Shown one piece after another: positions 1 through 10,211 of a stretch of DNA of 64,000 nt. The translations under genes and the position numbers were made by a program. The number at the start of each line of letters is the position of its first letter. Positions within the stretch are counted from its first letter, which is position 1. The stretch is taken from the NCBI GenBank assembly GCA_964035575.1, contig OZ037932.1:248001-312000 (forward strand). Direction: 5' to 3'. The notes below the pieces were generated by a model. That model saw nothing but the letters and a program-made list of their open reading frames with translations, was not told where the DNA came from and made no database searches. This DNA is from Rhynchopus sp. YZ270_cl-10 (taxonomy: Eukaryota; Euglenozoa; Diplonemea; Diplonemida; Diplonemidae).

Positions 1-61
1 ACACACAATAAAATACCCCCGCCCCCCTTTTTTTTTGCTTTTTTTCTCTTCCCAATTTTGG

Positions 62-1688
62 TTAGCTTCCAGACGGTTGAAGGGAGTGTGTGGGAGCTTC
101 CTGCCTGGGTGGTTCGCTGCTGCAGGAGATACTTAAACGGTCGGAAATTTCGTCCGGAATGCTGACACAGGTTGTGATAGGGCTAGCCAGATGGGACACA
201 GGAAGGTGCTGGGGCTGATGCAAAGGCTCGCTAGATGGGGTACCGCACACAATCGTCGTTTCGATACTCGAGGAATTTGTCCCAAAGTTGTTCACCCTCC
301 CATACTTCTCAAGCGTCAGAACAAATCTGCAATTTTGAATTTTTAAAAAGAACATCTCACACTGCATACCCGAGGTTTGGGTTGATAATACTCCTCTTCT
401 CTTTGACCAATTCAAACGTTTTCTCGAAGGACCATTTGTGATGCTGCATCAAATACGCGATAACGAGGGTGGCTGAACGACTTATACCCTGTGTGCATAA
501 GGTGTGTGTCAAGGGTGGTTTTGTATGTTGGCTAGTCTCCCTATGATAATGCTTTAATCAAATTATTTTAGAAGGATTGTTTCAATAGCGTAGTTGCCGC
601 CTGTAATTTCAAACACCACTGTAAGAGAAAAAAGATAGAGAAAAAGACAAGAAGGTACTCGGTAATACAACTTCGAGCCTTTTGTAACAGCTTTTCCATT
701 TTTTTTTTCTTCACGCAAAAATACATAAATTCATTCGCCTTTACCGTCTCTGATCATAAGCGGTGTACGAAACTAACGCAGAATGTTAAAAGCAAAAAGA
801 TCGGGGTGTGCGCTCAAAGCTGGGGGCGTCCGTTGCTGTGATAGGAATTGCTCTCTGATGGCGCCAGAAGTTCACCAAGCCAGCCTCAATCCGTTGTCTT
901 TTGTCTTCCACAAAAAAAAAACACCTGGTCTCCTTGTGTTTACACACACAAAAATCTGTTTCCGTGAAATTGGTACCTGGAGGGTGGCTTTGTTGTGATG
1001 TCCCTCTCCCTCCCCTCCCCCTCCCTGTAAAGTTTGTACCTTTTGACACTGCACCAGGACCTTCCCGTTGGCCTCGAGCGCTTGGTTCATGAAGTTGAAT
1101 GAGGCATCAAAGTGCTCATCAATCTGAGCGTCGCACGAGTCGTTCACAACGACCTGCGAGCAGGAGAAGGAGAGGCGCATGGCGGGGGCCTGGCAGCTTA
1201 TCTCTTCATGCTCGCTGCGTATCGAGAGCACATGGGTCACACCGAGGTGTTTGAGCTGTAAAAAAAAGAGATAAATACATCAGGCTACCAACACATACCT
1301 GCTGCACATCGTTCATATCATCTCTTGCACCAAGAAGAATCCAACCATTCACCTCTGATGTCCCGAATGCATGGTTTCTTGGTGCGAGCGCTGTTGTCCC
1401 TGGGAAGGTCTTCGACGCCGCGGTTGTACCGAATCTGCAGATGTGCGACTGTTGTGTAGGGTCCGCTGTGGGTACACCGACACCGCCTAGGCTCAGCCCG
1501 CTGGCACGCTTCTTGCAAGGAGCTGAAGTGTCGATGCCCAGCGCTAAGTCCCCCACAGCCTTCCTATGTGCTCGTCGCAATCCTCCTTTGCCACGTCTGC
1601 ACCCCGACACACCCATCACGCCAAACCCTCCACCAGACAACCCACACGGATCGACATTCACTCCACCCACTAGGTCCATAGCTAGCAT
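62..1688 (-). CDS. Dual-specificity protein phosphatase, four exons
   Basis: Removes phosphate from phospho-Ser/Thr/Tyr proteins; the substrate is not visible. I assemble exons 1688-1299, 1255-1040, 488-370 and 326-62 on the minus strand. Introns are 43 nt (GTATGT..ACAG), 551 nt (GTACAA..ACAG) and 43 nt (GTATGC..GCAG). The phases agree and give 329 residues. The DSP core begins NGWILLGARDDMNDV, then LKHLGVTHVLSI. Asp169 in VVVNDSCDA is the likely general acid. The P-loop is QCQKGISRS, with nucleophile Cys200 and Arg206, and is followed by ATLVIAYLMQHH and the family tail KRSIINPNLGFVLTL. The usual His before the cysteine is Gln. The frame is open to a Met at 1880; I chose the Met at 1688 because residues upstream look non-coding. 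About 70 low-complexity residues follow the domain. The family call is firm; the start is uncertain. Confidence 0.87.
570..621 (+). repeat. R4 copy inside phosphatase intron 2
   Basis: Diverged R4 unit (GATTGTTTCAATAGCG, then TAGTTGCCGCC) in the antisense orientation within the 551-nt intron. Its presence may explain why this intron is over ten times longer than the two others in the gene. Confidence 0.6.
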
Positions 1689-1930
1689 ACAAACCGAAGG
1701 CGGAAGAAAGCAAAAGTAACTTAAAACAACACTGTCAGAAAGCGTCAGTGTTTTTTTCCTCTTTAGCACGTCGTTCCAACCCAAATGGTGGGGATGATTG
1801 TTTTGTGTATTCTGAATAGAGCGATTTTTAGTGGTCAGAATGAAGCTGTTCCGTTGTATCAAAACAGAGACAGCACACACCTTTCTCTAGACAGAGTGTA
1901 CAGCAGAGGGGACTATAGACTTCGCGTTTT

Positions 1931-1988
1931 ATTTTTTTTGAAAAATTGTTGAAATAGTGTAGTTGCCACCTGCAAGCTCCACTGTTTT
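1931..1988 (+). repeat. R4 copy upstream of the phosphatase gene
   Basis: T tract, GAAAAATTGTTGAAATAG, TGTAGTTGCCACC, GCAAGCTCCAC. This copy lacks the middle TTGTGTTGCCACAG segment found in most other R4 copies. It resembles the R4 that is split at 53046/55775. Confidence 0.7.
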
Positions 1989-2552
1989 GTCTTAGGCTTA
2001 TCAGAAAAGGGGGCTTTTTTGCACAGTATGAACTGTTTTCGGCAGCTGTTTTTGCCGTTTTTCTGTTGCCCATATATTTTTTTTTTTACGCGCACTACTT
2101 TTGTGAGCGGAAAGTGTCAACGTCGTTCACTCACTTAACCATCCAACCACCCAACAGGTGTGAGATTAGTGTGTGTGGAAGCGGAAATGCGTCGAACTAC
2201 AAGAAGGGGAAGGGGTGAGGGAACGGCAAGTGGGACACTATTTGGAGAAACTACACAAAGTGGTCTCGTCACGCAGCCGTCACCTCCCTCCGTGTAGGTG
2301 GATGTTCACTTCTTTTATTCATATCGGACACATAGCACTCAACTCAAAGACGCATTTGTTGAGGGCGCAGGAGTTTTTGAAATGACGACGGAAGAAAACA
2401 AAACAAAAAGTGGGGAGTAGCTTGAAAGTTAGGAACAAAATCAGCAAAAAGAAGAAAACGATTAAAACGTCGAAAAACGTTTTGCATCGACAAAAAGAAA
2501 AGAAAGATGAAAGGATCTCTTTAAATGGTTCACAACCATTTCCAGCTTTTTT
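1989..2552. other. Intergenic, no gene recognised
   Basis: Between the phosphatase promoter side and the IQ-protein stop codon. I see purine-rich and A-rich tracts but no convincing coding or RNA feature. Confidence 0.5.
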
Positions 2553-5500
2553 TCATTTCGATTTTCCAGGGGTAGTCCGGCCCCTCTTCACTGGGCTTGC
2601 CTTTGCTGGCGTGGGCTGCTGCTTTGCGTTGCGAACAGGGCTGTTCCCTACCCGCCTCCCACTCCCTTGCGCACCTCTGCCTCCTCCTCCTCCCCCTTTT
2701 GCACCCTTCTTTGCACGCTCCTTTTTCGCCACATCCAACCGTTTCTTTACTTCCATATAAGCAACACGCGTACGAGCATAGCACTGCACCAATAGCACTC
2801 TCCTCTCCACAGCCTTCGCCTCTCTTAACGTGGCAACCACACGCCGTGCGAGGGCACTCCTCACCGCCCTTTGGATTGTACAGACTGGGAAGTAGAGTAG
2901 ACACTCTTCAAGACATCGTTGGGTTGTCCCTTTCTTGTACTCAAAGGTCCTCACCGTTCTCTTCTTTCTTGCTAACGAAGAGCGGGCGAAACGTTGGAGA
3001 CACACTGCAGCAACGTGCCGTGGCTGTTCAGAGAGGAAACGGTCAGAGGTGTGGTGACGGTACTGGTGTTTCCTCCGAAGAAGCAAATGAATTGCGAAGA
3101 AGCGGCGGATGCTACGTTGGATGGTGGCGGCAGCAGCATCGCGTTGGTTTTCTTTGGAAATAGCGGCGTCAATGGAGGCTATTCTCCGTCTACGGTACAG
3201 CTTCGCCGCATAGACACACATTGCAGAATGGATCACACAGGTTGCAGTGAACTCCCGCTCCTTCACCACCCTCTCTTCAATGCGAATTCGAAGCTGGGTT
3301 TGCAGTACCAAAAGACGCCGCTTCGCAAGCTCTCCTCGGAACGCCTTTTGCAACACCACTGCGCCATTATTCTGAAGGTGCTGCGCAAGGTCCCTATCAA
3401 AGAGGTACTGCCGATAGCGTCGGGTCTTGCACGCCATGATGACCCTCCACCATCTCTGCAGGAGGGTGGCATTGTGGCGACGGTCCTTTGAGTTGTCTCT
3501 ACGGTATTTGAGGCGTTTGACAATCCAGCGTTGTATGGTGGCGGCTGCACGGTCGTAAGAGGTTTCTTGTTCGACTCTGATGTCGGTTAGGGCACGGAGA
3601 CGCGATTTTTGAAGGTGAAGCCTGCGTGCAGAGAGGAGGTTGCGTACGCATCGTTGTATCTTGAAGGCGTGCACCGCAAGGATGCGGGCATTGCTTCGTT
3701 GGGCGGAGATTGCCGCGGAGAGGACAACGGCGGTGCGCAGGGCACGGCGCTGCTTTGCGTCTCTTCGTGAGGTTGCGCACCGTACCGCACATTGGAGGCG
3801 TTGCACCATCTTGTCGACAGAGTTCTCAGAGGAGCGTACATCTAATATACGTCGTTTTGTCTCACCCCTCGTCTTTCGTGCTCGATGGCACCGCCAGGCA
3901 CGTTGCAGAATGGACACCTTATCAAGCCTCGTGAGCTCCACAGAAATCCGCATTTCCTCGTAGATTCGGTCCTGCTTTTCTTGCTCCCAGTCGCATTGTT
4001 CTTTTTCAACCTGGCGGTCCAGATGGTCACTAACCAATTTCTGTCTGCGGTGAAGCTCTGCGGTGGCACGCTGACGTTTCGACCAATTTTGGAATTTCAT
4101 GACAATGCAGACCTTTTTGTGGAGTTTTGGGCGGCAAATTCTTCCGAAAAAACGGTTCACAGCGAGCAACGCTGTGTGCAGACACGCTGCGACTGCGCCA
4201 GCAAGAACTACTATACAACGACCAGAGGTGGCACGAAGCATTCTGGTCTCCTGCCGGTCAGGCCGCATCGCCGCTTCCATCCAACGCTGAATGAGAAGAA
4301 CCGCACGCTGTCTCAGCGAATAGTCACGCCTCGCTTGGTGCACCCGAAACATCCTTTGTATCGTCGCAGCCGCTTCATACGGTGGCGGCGGCAAAGGCAG
4401 CTCCTCCGCCACATAGCTGCTATTCCGCGTCGCCTCCTCCTGTGGCCGGAACATTCTTTCCTGCCTCGCAAAAAACTGCCGCCCCGTCTCAACCAACACC
4501 GCCGCCTCTCTTTCGCTCAGCTCCGCGAGGTGCTGTGCCCACCCATACTTCATAGCCCGCTTCCTCTGCACCCTCCCTTGCAACAGATTAACTGCTATTG
4601 GAGAGCCCTGAGAATTCCCCGGAGGTTTTGGAGGGTGAAACATAACCTGCGCATCCCCAGCTGCCTTGAACACAAAGGATTGTTCTGGAGGAGCGGTACG
4701 AAAAACTGTGTTTATTTGGTTTGCTCCTAATATTTTGCGTTGCAATCTCTGTGCCCGGTGTACCGTGGAAACAGTGATATTTGGGTCGCTCACATCCTCC
4801 AAATTGTCTTCAAGAACTCCAGAAAATTGTTTTTGCGGGGAAAAGCATGGAGGTGGAGGAGGAGGAGGAGGAGGAGGGTGTGGATGGTGCACCGTATTCG
4901 AAGGGGAGCTTGGCAAAGGAGAGGCAACAATATGCTGTAAACCCGACCTCGTATTCCGCATCCGAAAAAATCCGGCCGAATGGGAGAACACCACTGGAGC
5001 ATTTACCCCATTTACTCCTTTTATATCACTATCACGCCTTCTTTTCCGTTTTTTCGCACCGTTTCGGTCTTTTTTCAGCACCGTCTTTTTTTTGACAGAT
5101 TCCTCTTCGGATACAGGCCCCGGTCGTATTGCAGGCTTTTCTATATGTCGTGGACTGTTTGGTCTCGATGTGGAATGTGCCAAATGCTGCTGCCGAATGC
5201 TTCGTGCTATAGACAGTTCCCCTTCCTCACTACTTCCCCCTCGGTAGGATGCGCCAAGAACCGGGTCGCTCAGTTGATCCATTTTATCCAGCAACCCTCG
5301 CGTTCTACTGAGCAAGCCGGAATCTTGCAGCTGAAAGCTGGTCGCGGACACTGATCTTTCCAAAGGCGTTGTTGTGACAGATCCTTTGTGTTTCCCGTTG
5401 GAGGGGTCCTCCTTATGACCGGCCTTCCCCCCGCCTATGCGTCGCATGGCTTGCTGCTGCTTTGCGGAAAGATGATCTGAAGAAGGACGATCTGAAGGGT

Positions 5501-6365
5501 TCGCCAGCTCCTCTCTCCTTGCCGATGCTGCGGTTGCTGCGATCTGAACAAATTGTGATAAGTCTGCGAGTCTCCCTTGTGTCCCCTCGAGCCTCGCAAA
5601 TTCACTTCTCGCCTTCGAAGCAGAAAAGCTCCCTGCAGAAGGCCCCGCAACCAACACCGCCAATAATCGAGAAGTATCGGCAACCAACGTACCGGTAACG
5701 TCTTCGGTAGGCAGCGCTTTGGCGAAGAGCTTTCCATATCCTTTGCTTTCAAGGCGGCTGGCGGAGAGGAGTTCTCGGAGGCTGTTTTGGGTGATCTCAC
5801 CTTGCCGTTTAGGTGTATTAGGGCTTTTGGGGATAGGGGAAGATGATTTGCGTGGAGAAGGTGAACCAAATTCTTGCTCGATGACATCCCTTATGGTGTC
5901 TGTGGTGGCGCAGGTATTGTCTTGCAGGGCTTCGAAGATGTCTTTGGCGTCTGCAGCGTCGCCGTTCTCGCAGGAGCGTAGGTGGTTTCGTTTGGCTTCA
6001 ACTGCAAGGTGGAAAATGCCTTCTTTAGAGAGGAATGCAGAGGTGGATTGCTGCTTGCAGAATTCTTGGTCGATTAGTTCTGTTGGAAATAAATGATGGA
6101 AAAGAAAAAAAGGGGACATACCTCGTGGCGGGGGGATGATCCCTAAGGTAGCAAACACTTCACTAATGTTTGCGGCCTTGATGCCTGCGGCAGTGTGATA
6201 CGCGTCCTCAATGCTTGCCCGCTCCGAGAGAGTGAGCTCTGTGTGCAGGGTGGCTGCCTCGGTGAAGCGGCGTGCTGCATGTTGTACACGTCGTACTGCG
6301 TGTAGCGGATTGCGTTTCAATCTCTGACTCACACCTGGGTCACGTGTCTCTACTATCCTGTTCAT
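2553..6365 (-). CDS. Large IQ-motif protein with an in-frame mini-intron
   Basis: Probable calmodulin-binding scaffold of 1270 residues unspliced or 1256 spliced. The N-terminus (about residues 15-190) is helical and may hold degenerate EF-hands (IKAANISEVFATLG, then STSAFLSKEGIFHLA), but no intact calcium loop is visible. The middle is disordered, rich in Ser/Arg, with a 10-Pro run near residue 498. From about 655 to 1200 there are at least eight IQ-like units (for example AATIQRMFRVHQARR, SILQRAWRCHRARK, VVLQKAFRGELAKRR, ATIQRSIRRFF). The extreme C-terminus is basic, with a Gly run (KKGAKGGGGGG). An apparent 42-nt intron at 6121-6080 (GTATGT..CAACAG) is a multiple of three without stops; splicing joins R to ELIDQEF. 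The precise cellular role is not recognisable, though such proteins often sit at centrosomes, cilia or with myosin and calmodulin. Confidence 0.85.
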   Translation of the reverse strand: MNRIVETRDPGVSQRLKRNPLHAVRRVQHAARRFTEAATLHTELTLSERASIEDAYHTAAGIKAANISEVFATLGIIPPPRGMSPFFLFHHLFPTELIDQEFCKQQSTSAFLSKEGIFHLAVEAKRNHLRSCENGDAADAKDIFEALQDNTCATTDTIRDVIEQEFGSPSPRKSSSPIPKSPNTPKRQGEITQNSLRELLSASRLESKGYGKLFAKALPTEDVTGTLVADTSRLLAVLVAGPSAGSFSASKARSEFARLEGTQGRLADLSQFVQIAATAASARREELANPSDRPSSDHLSAKQQQAMRRIGGGKAGHKEDPSNGKHKGSVTTTPLERSVSATSFQLQDSGLLSRTRGLLDKMDQLSDPVLGASYRGGSSEEGELSIARSIRQQHLAHSTSRPNSPRHIEKPAIRPGPVSEEESVKKKTVLKKDRNGAKKRKRRRDSDIKGVNGVNAPVVFSHSAGFFRMRNTRSGLQHIVASPLPSSPSNTVHHPHPPPPPPPPPPCFSPQKQFSGVLEDNLEDVSDPNITVSTVHRAQRLQRKILGANQINTVFRTAPPEQSFVFKAAGDAQVMFHPPKPPGNSQGSPIAVNLLQGRVQRKRAMKYGWAQHLAELSEREAAVLVETGRQFFARQERMFRPQEEATRNSSYVAEELPLPPPPYEAAATIQRMFRVHQARRDYSLRQRAVLLIQRWMEAAMRPDRQETRMLRATSGRCIVVLAGAVAACLHTALLAVNRFFGRICRPKLHKKVCIVMKFQNWSKRQRATAELHRRQKLVSDHLDRQVEKEQCDWEQEKQDRIYEEMRISVELTRLDKVSILQRAWRCHRARKTRGETKRRILDVRSSENSVDKMVQRLQCAVRCATSRRDAKQRRALRTAVVLSAAISAQRSNARILAVHAFKIQRCVRNLLSARRLHLQKSRLRALTDIRVEQETSYDRAAATIQRWIVKRLKYRRDNSKDRRHNATLLQRWWRVIMACKTRRYRQYLFDRDLAQHLQNNGAVVLQKAFRGELAKRRLLVLQTQLRIRIEERVVKEREFTATCVIHSAMCVYAAKLYRRRRIASIDAAISKENQRDAAAATIQRSIRRFFAIHLLLRRKHQYRHHTSDRFLSEQPRHVAAVCLQRFARSSLARKKRTVRTFEYKKGTTQRCLEECLLYFPVCTIQRAVRSALARRVVATLREAKAVERRVLLVQCYARTRVAYMEVKKRLDVAKKERAKKGAKGGGGGGRGAQGSGRRVGNSPVRNAKQQPTPAKASPVKRGRTTPGKSK
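6080..6121 (-). other. Candidate 42-nt retained or spliced intron
   Basis: Donor GAG|GTATGTCC, T-rich body and acceptor TTTCCAACAG|AAC on the minus strand. It matches the 42-43 nt introns of the phosphatase in length and signals. Translated, it would add a hydrophobic Phe-rich stretch that fits poorly with its surroundings. Confidence 0.75.
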
Positions 6366-6484
6366 CGTTGAACCACCTCAACCCATCGTTGTGTAAATGA
6401 AAAATGAAAGATGTAAAAAGAAAGAAAAAAAGTGTATGAGAATCCGCCTCTCGGGGTGCGTAGTGGAAAAGAAAGTAAAGTTAT

Positions 6485-6559
6485 TAATGTAGGCACTCCG
6501 CTGACCACCGTACGATGCCAGCTGGATGCACCAAGCACCCTGCGGCCAACAACAGAAGA
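6485..6559 (+). repeat. R8 dispersed repeat, copy 1
   Basis: Shares TACGATGCCAG, GGATG, CACCAAG and CCCTGCGGCCAACAACAGAA in the same order and spacing with 34736-34827. Shorter related fragments lie near 61010 and 61705. Confidence 0.75.
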
Positions 6560-6838
6560 TGTAAAGAAAGGTTGGCCCTAAAGGCGCGTAGAAAGAAGAA
6601 TAGGGGGGGAATGAAAAAAGGGGTAAATGTGTTTTAATAAGGGAAGGGAAGGGGGGAAGGAAAATTAGTGTAGAAGAGGGAGCTCTGTGAGAAGGGGGGG
6701 GGGGAGAATGGTAGTAGGTGAAAATGAAAAGGGGGTATTTGAAACAGTGCTGTCCTCAGCAGAAAAATGGGAGGGGGAGGGGGGTTTTTTGTTTGAGGTC
6801 CAACTCCCAAAGAAAGCCCATGGAGGAAAGTTTTTTTC

Positions 6839-6946
6839 AAAAAAAAAGAAAAAGAAAAAGAAAAAGAAAAAGAAAAAGAAAAAGAAAAAGAAAAAGAAAA
6901 AGAAAAAGAAAAAGAAAAAGAAAAAGAAAAAGAAAAAGAAAAAGAA
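6839..6946. repeat. (AAAAAG)n microsatellite, about 18 copies
   Basis: Nearly perfect hexamer array. On the gene-sense strand it is a CTTTTT polypyrimidine tract between the UBA4 stop and the IQ-protein start. Confidence 0.95.
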
Positions 6947-6956
6947 TAGAAAGAAA

Positions 6957-7001
6957 CGTTTATGAGATGAACCTAAGCTCCTCATACTAAGTTACCTTTT
7001 T
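6957..7001 (+). repeat. R1 copy
   Basis: GTTTATGAGATGAACCTAAG, loop CTCCTCAT, ACTAAG, TTACCTT. The loop diverges from the CTCTCGT consensus while the flanks are kept. Confidence 0.75.
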
Positions 7002-7175
7002 TTTAAAAACCCAAGCAACCCGCAAAACTTTGTTTCCGGGATTCTCCCCGCCCCCCCACAATATAAAAAAAATCAACACACGGGTTGCAACAACGTTTTT
7101 GGTACACATTTTTTGACACATCTGAGAATTACCCCCCTCACATTTCCCTCTAAACAGATTCAAAAAAAAGCTCCG

Positions 7176-8396
7176 CTAATAGATTGGAAAGTCCTTATCG
7201 ATGACGGCTGCCCAGCGGGTCAGCCCGCTGGTTATGTTGCGTACGTTTGGGACACCTGCGTCGAGGAGAAGCTTTGCTGCGTTGGCAGAGGCTATGCCAC
7301 GGCGGCAGAGCATGACTACTGGAAGGGCGTCACCTACCTCACCATCTGCGCCACCACCTTTATCACCACCATTCAAACGCAAGGCAATCACCTCATCCAC
7401 ACTCATCGCAGAAAGCGGCATGTTAACCGCATTCTCTAGACGGCAAATTTTGTACTCCGCAGGGACGCGTACATCAATCAGAAGATGTGGGCGCTCCTCC
7501 CTCTGCCACACCAAGTATTCCTCGCAGGACAGCTCCACGTCGTCTGGCAGCCCTGCTGCGTCTGCATCGCAGGCGCGTTTGATGTACTCATCATATCCTT
7601 TGAGCGTAGTGATCGTCGGCGTGTCGCCGCACACCGCGCAACGCACATTCCGCGGCCTCTGGTTCATCGTGGTGTGCGTCATCTCCAGCGCATTGTAGAG
7701 AAGAATCCTTCCCGACATCGTTTTCCCGGTTTTCAAAAGAATTTTCTGCACCTCAGTTGCCTGCAGACACCCTATTGCCCCCGGAACCGCGCCTATCACC
7801 CCACCATCCGCACAGGAGGTGACTGTCTGCAGAGGAGGGGGTGTTGGGTAGGCACATCGGTAGCACGGACCGCCTTCGTGGTGGTAGACGGAGAGCTGGC
7901 CTTCCCAGCGGAGGGCGGACCCGGAGACGAGGGGGCGGGAGGAGAGGACGCAGGCGTCGTTGACGAGATAGCGTGCCGTGATGTTGTCGGTGGCGTCCAC
8001 GACGACGTCGTGGCGCTGCACCACCTCCACGCCATTCTCCGCAGTGAAGCGCGCATGGATGGCCTCCACAGAGATGCTCGGGTTGATCGCGAGACATGCC
8101 TCCTTCGCGCTCTCTACCTTGCTCACACCCTGCTTCGCAGTGCTATGCATCACCTGGCGATGTAGGTTCGAAACATCCACAGAATCATCATCAATGAAGG
8201 TCAAATGACCAATCCCAGCTGCAGCCAAGTAAGGTCCGGCAGTAGAAGCGAGACCCCCCGCTCCAACAATGAGGACACGTGCGGAGGAGAGAGCATCCTG
8301 CCCAGTAGGCCCCACCTCATTGAGGATAAGCTGCCGGGAGTAACGGTTGACCGAGGCCTTCTCGGTGCCGGTGGTGTTGGTGTTGGTGGCGTGCAT
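7176..8396 (-). CDS. UBA4: UBA4/MOCS3-type adenylyltransferase-sulfurtransferase
   Basis: E1-like enzyme that adenylates, then thiocarboxylates, the C-terminus of URM1 (tRNA wobble-uridine thiolation) and/or MOCS2A (molybdopterin). It has 406 residues, which is usual for the family, and no intron. The Rossmann nucleotide loop is GAGGLAS (45-51), followed by FIDDDSVDVSNLHRQ. Two zinc knuckles are C178/C181 (CYRC) and C253/C256 (CAVC). The E1 catalytic Cys195 lies in TVTSCADGGVIGAVPGAIGC. A C-terminal rhodanese domain (about 285-406) has DVRVPAEY and active loop LCRRGIASA with Cys364, so both half-reactions should work. A Gly-rich insert (342-355) precedes the active loop. It is cytosolic by family. 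The alternative MoeB name applies to the bacterial homologue without rhodanese. The start Met is preceded by CCCCCCTACACAACC. Confidence 0.93.
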   Translation of the reverse strand: MHATNTNTTGTEKASVNRYSRQLILNEVGPTGQDALSSARVLIVGAGGLASTAGPYLAAAGIGHLTFIDDDSVDVSNLHRQVMHSTAKQGVSKVESAKEACLAINPSISVEAIHARFTAENGVEVVQRHDVVVDATDNITARYLVNDACVLSSRPLVSGSALRWEGQLSVYHHEGGPCYRCAYPTPPPLQTVTSCADGGVIGAVPGAIGCLQATEVQKILLKTGKTMSGRILLYNALEMTHTTMNQRPRNVRCAVCGDTPTITTLKGYDEYIKRACDADAAGLPDDVELSCEEYLVWQREERPHLLIDVRVPAEYKICRLENAVNMPLSAMSVDEVIALRLNGGDKGGGADGEVGDALPVVMLCRRGIASANAAKLLLDAGVPNVRNITSGLTRWAAVIDKDFPIY

Positions 8397-9050
8397 GGTT
8401 GTGTAGGGGGGAGGCCTGGGGGTTTGTGTTGTTGTGTTGGTTGTGGATGAAAAAATATATGTCCCGTATTTTGTCTATCTAGAGTGAGGTACAGAGGGGA
8501 GGGGAGGGGTATAAGTGTTGAAAGTGCAGGCCTCAAGGACATAAGCGGGCACCCAACAAGAAAAAGTTGGGAAGAGGAACCTAATCCCCCACGATTTCTA
8601 TCATCATAGTAAATATTTTTTGTGCGCACCATAGCGCACCGCAGTGGGGTGGTGCCATTTGAGCTGACCACTGTCTAACCTTTTGGTCCCCGTAGTCAGT
8701 GGAAGTTTTAAAGGCGGGATCCCATTCGGGTTGCAGCGTCTGACAGAGGAGTCTTAGTACCTGATGAACGACAGCTTTTCAATACCGGAGACTCTCCGCC
8801 AACTCCTTCACGGCGTATGCCACCCCCTCTCCTACGCATGCACGGCTTGGAGCACGGCCGACTATGGGTGGGTCGCTTGAGCACCATCCATTTTGGATAG
8901 CTTCATTCGGCAGGTGAGTTGTTACACACTCATTATCGGATGCCGACTTCCATGGCCACCTTTTGGCACCCTCCTAGGCCGCACTGTACTGCATCATGCA
9001 GACTGCTTCACCAAGCAGACGTTCGACACCCATCTAAGATATGAGAGGCT
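8397..9050. other. Intergenic, nothing recognised
   Basis: The first 100 bases are the CA- and pyrimidine-rich leader of UBA4 on the minus strand. The rest (8590-9050) is more balanced in composition than other spacers. I compared it by eye with snRNA, SRP RNA and tRNA signatures and found no match. Confidence 0.4.
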
Positions 9051-9872
9051 TCAACGCAGCAACGCGGTCTTAATACGAAAGGCATTGATGGCCTCCAGGG
9101 CGTCGTCCTCTGTGAGGTGCGAGCACGGTGCCTGCGGGAGACCCCCCTTTCCGGTACGCTGCGGCGAGATGTGCATGCTCTGCATGGTGTCCACGGGCTT
9201 GCGGTCTGCGTCCTTTAGGGACCGGAGCGCGATGTTGATGCACTCTGCATCTGAGAGGTGCTCGACCATGCTGGAGTCTTCTAGCAGCGCTGCGGCGTCC
9301 AGAACCGGGCGGTCCTGGATCTTCTTGCGTGAGTTGTGCAGAAGTATCAAAGCGTCGTCTATACGGCTCAACGCCCATTGGTGCTTTGCAGATCGCATCG
9401 CTTGACGTACGATGTCATCCGCAGCCTTCTGCTCTGCCGTCTCCCTCGCACCGTCGATGAGCTGCTGCTCTGCAAGGAAGGTGTCGTGCCAGCGGTCCAG
9501 GGCGTCCCGCGCCTCGCTCTCGTCGTTCAGGATGGCGACCGTTTCGCGTACGCATTCGACGTAGAGAGCATTGCGGCTGCCTATGTTGTGCACAGACGGC
9601 AGGCGGAACTGCATCTCACGCCCCACCGCCTCCCGCTGGCGGTGTTCGTCTAGCTGCAAGAAACTACGCCTCCGCTGCTCATCGCTGATAAGCATTGCCA
9701 CCCTGCGGTTCAGCACATCCATATCCACCCGGGTCCGGATGGTGTCGGTAGGCGCTGTGCGGGTCGGTGTGATGCGGGGGTGCTGTGTCGCAGGCGAGGC
9801 AGCCTCAGCCTGTGCACGCTCTCTCGCACGCTTCTGCAGTGCGTGAAGCACATCATCGCCTTTGAAGGACAT
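9051..9872 (-). CDS. Conserved-looking helical protein of unknown function
   Basis: 273 residues from the Met in MSFKGDDVLHALQKRARER. The frame is open for 21 more residues upstream (to 9935), but these are Pro/His-rich leader-like sequence, and the chosen ATG follows a CA-rich leader with two ACACAG steps. The protein is almost entirely predicted helix, rich in Arg, Ala, Asp and Glu (DVLNRRVAMLISDEQRRRS, ALDRWHDTFLAEQQLIDGA, DDIVRQAMRSAKHQWALSR). There is no signal peptide, membrane segment or cysteine motif. It may be a coiled-coil structural protein. GC-rich codon use matches UBA4 and VPS13, so I take it as a real gene. Confidence 0.75.
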   Translation of the reverse strand: MSFKGDDVLHALQKRARERAQAEAASPATQHPRITPTRTAPTDTIRTRVDMDVLNRRVAMLISDEQRRRSFLQLDEHRQREAVGREMQFRLPSVHNIGSRNALYVECVRETVAILNDESEARDALDRWHDTFLAEQQLIDGARETAEQKAADDIVRQAMRSAKHQWALSRIDDALILLHNSRKKIQDRPVLDAAALLEDSSMVEHLSDAECINIALRSLKDADRKPVDTMQSMHISPQRTGKGGLPQAPCSHLTEDDALEAINAFRIKTALLR

Positions 9873-10211
9873 TACTGTGTAGTGTTTTTCTGTGGTGATG
9901 TGTCGAGGGAAGAGGAGGGAGGAGGGAGGAGACACATTCTTTGCAGGGCCTTATGTTGAGGGTGTTGAGGGTAAAAGTCCCTTAGGTGGAAGGTAGAATG
10001 AGGGGGAGGAGGGGAGGGTGTAAAAGTTAAAAATGTTTGCATTTTCTTTTGAGAAACCCGTCTTAGTTGAGTGTTGGGAGTGATGTGAGGCACATTCACG
10101 TTTTTGGGTGCCTCATTATTCAAGGAATTGGGTAAGGGCGTCCAAAAAACCCATTACACATGAGAGATTGGGAAGAGATGCTACTATGACCAGGGGGGGG
10201 AGCAAACACGG
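9873..10211. other. 5-prime leader and spacer
   Basis: On the minus strand this is the upstream region of the preceding gene: strong CT tracts (CCTCCTCCCTCC), then CACATCACCACAGAAAAACA before the start codon. The CACCACAG step could be a splice acceptor in the leader. Confidence 0.35.

Noticed and set aside
872-1049. Continuation of the phosphatase exon past VLVQCQK into a Gly-rich tail
   Set aside because: A GT donor lies directly after the Lys codon, and the family P-loop continues in frame at 488.
6665-6990. Lys-rich and Phe-rich frames
   Set aside because: They translate the (AAAAAG)n microsatellite.
8590-9050. Possible snRNA or SRP RNA gene upstream of 9051
   Set aside because: I could not find U1, U2, U4, U5, U6 or SRP consensus segments. 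Composition alone is not evidence.
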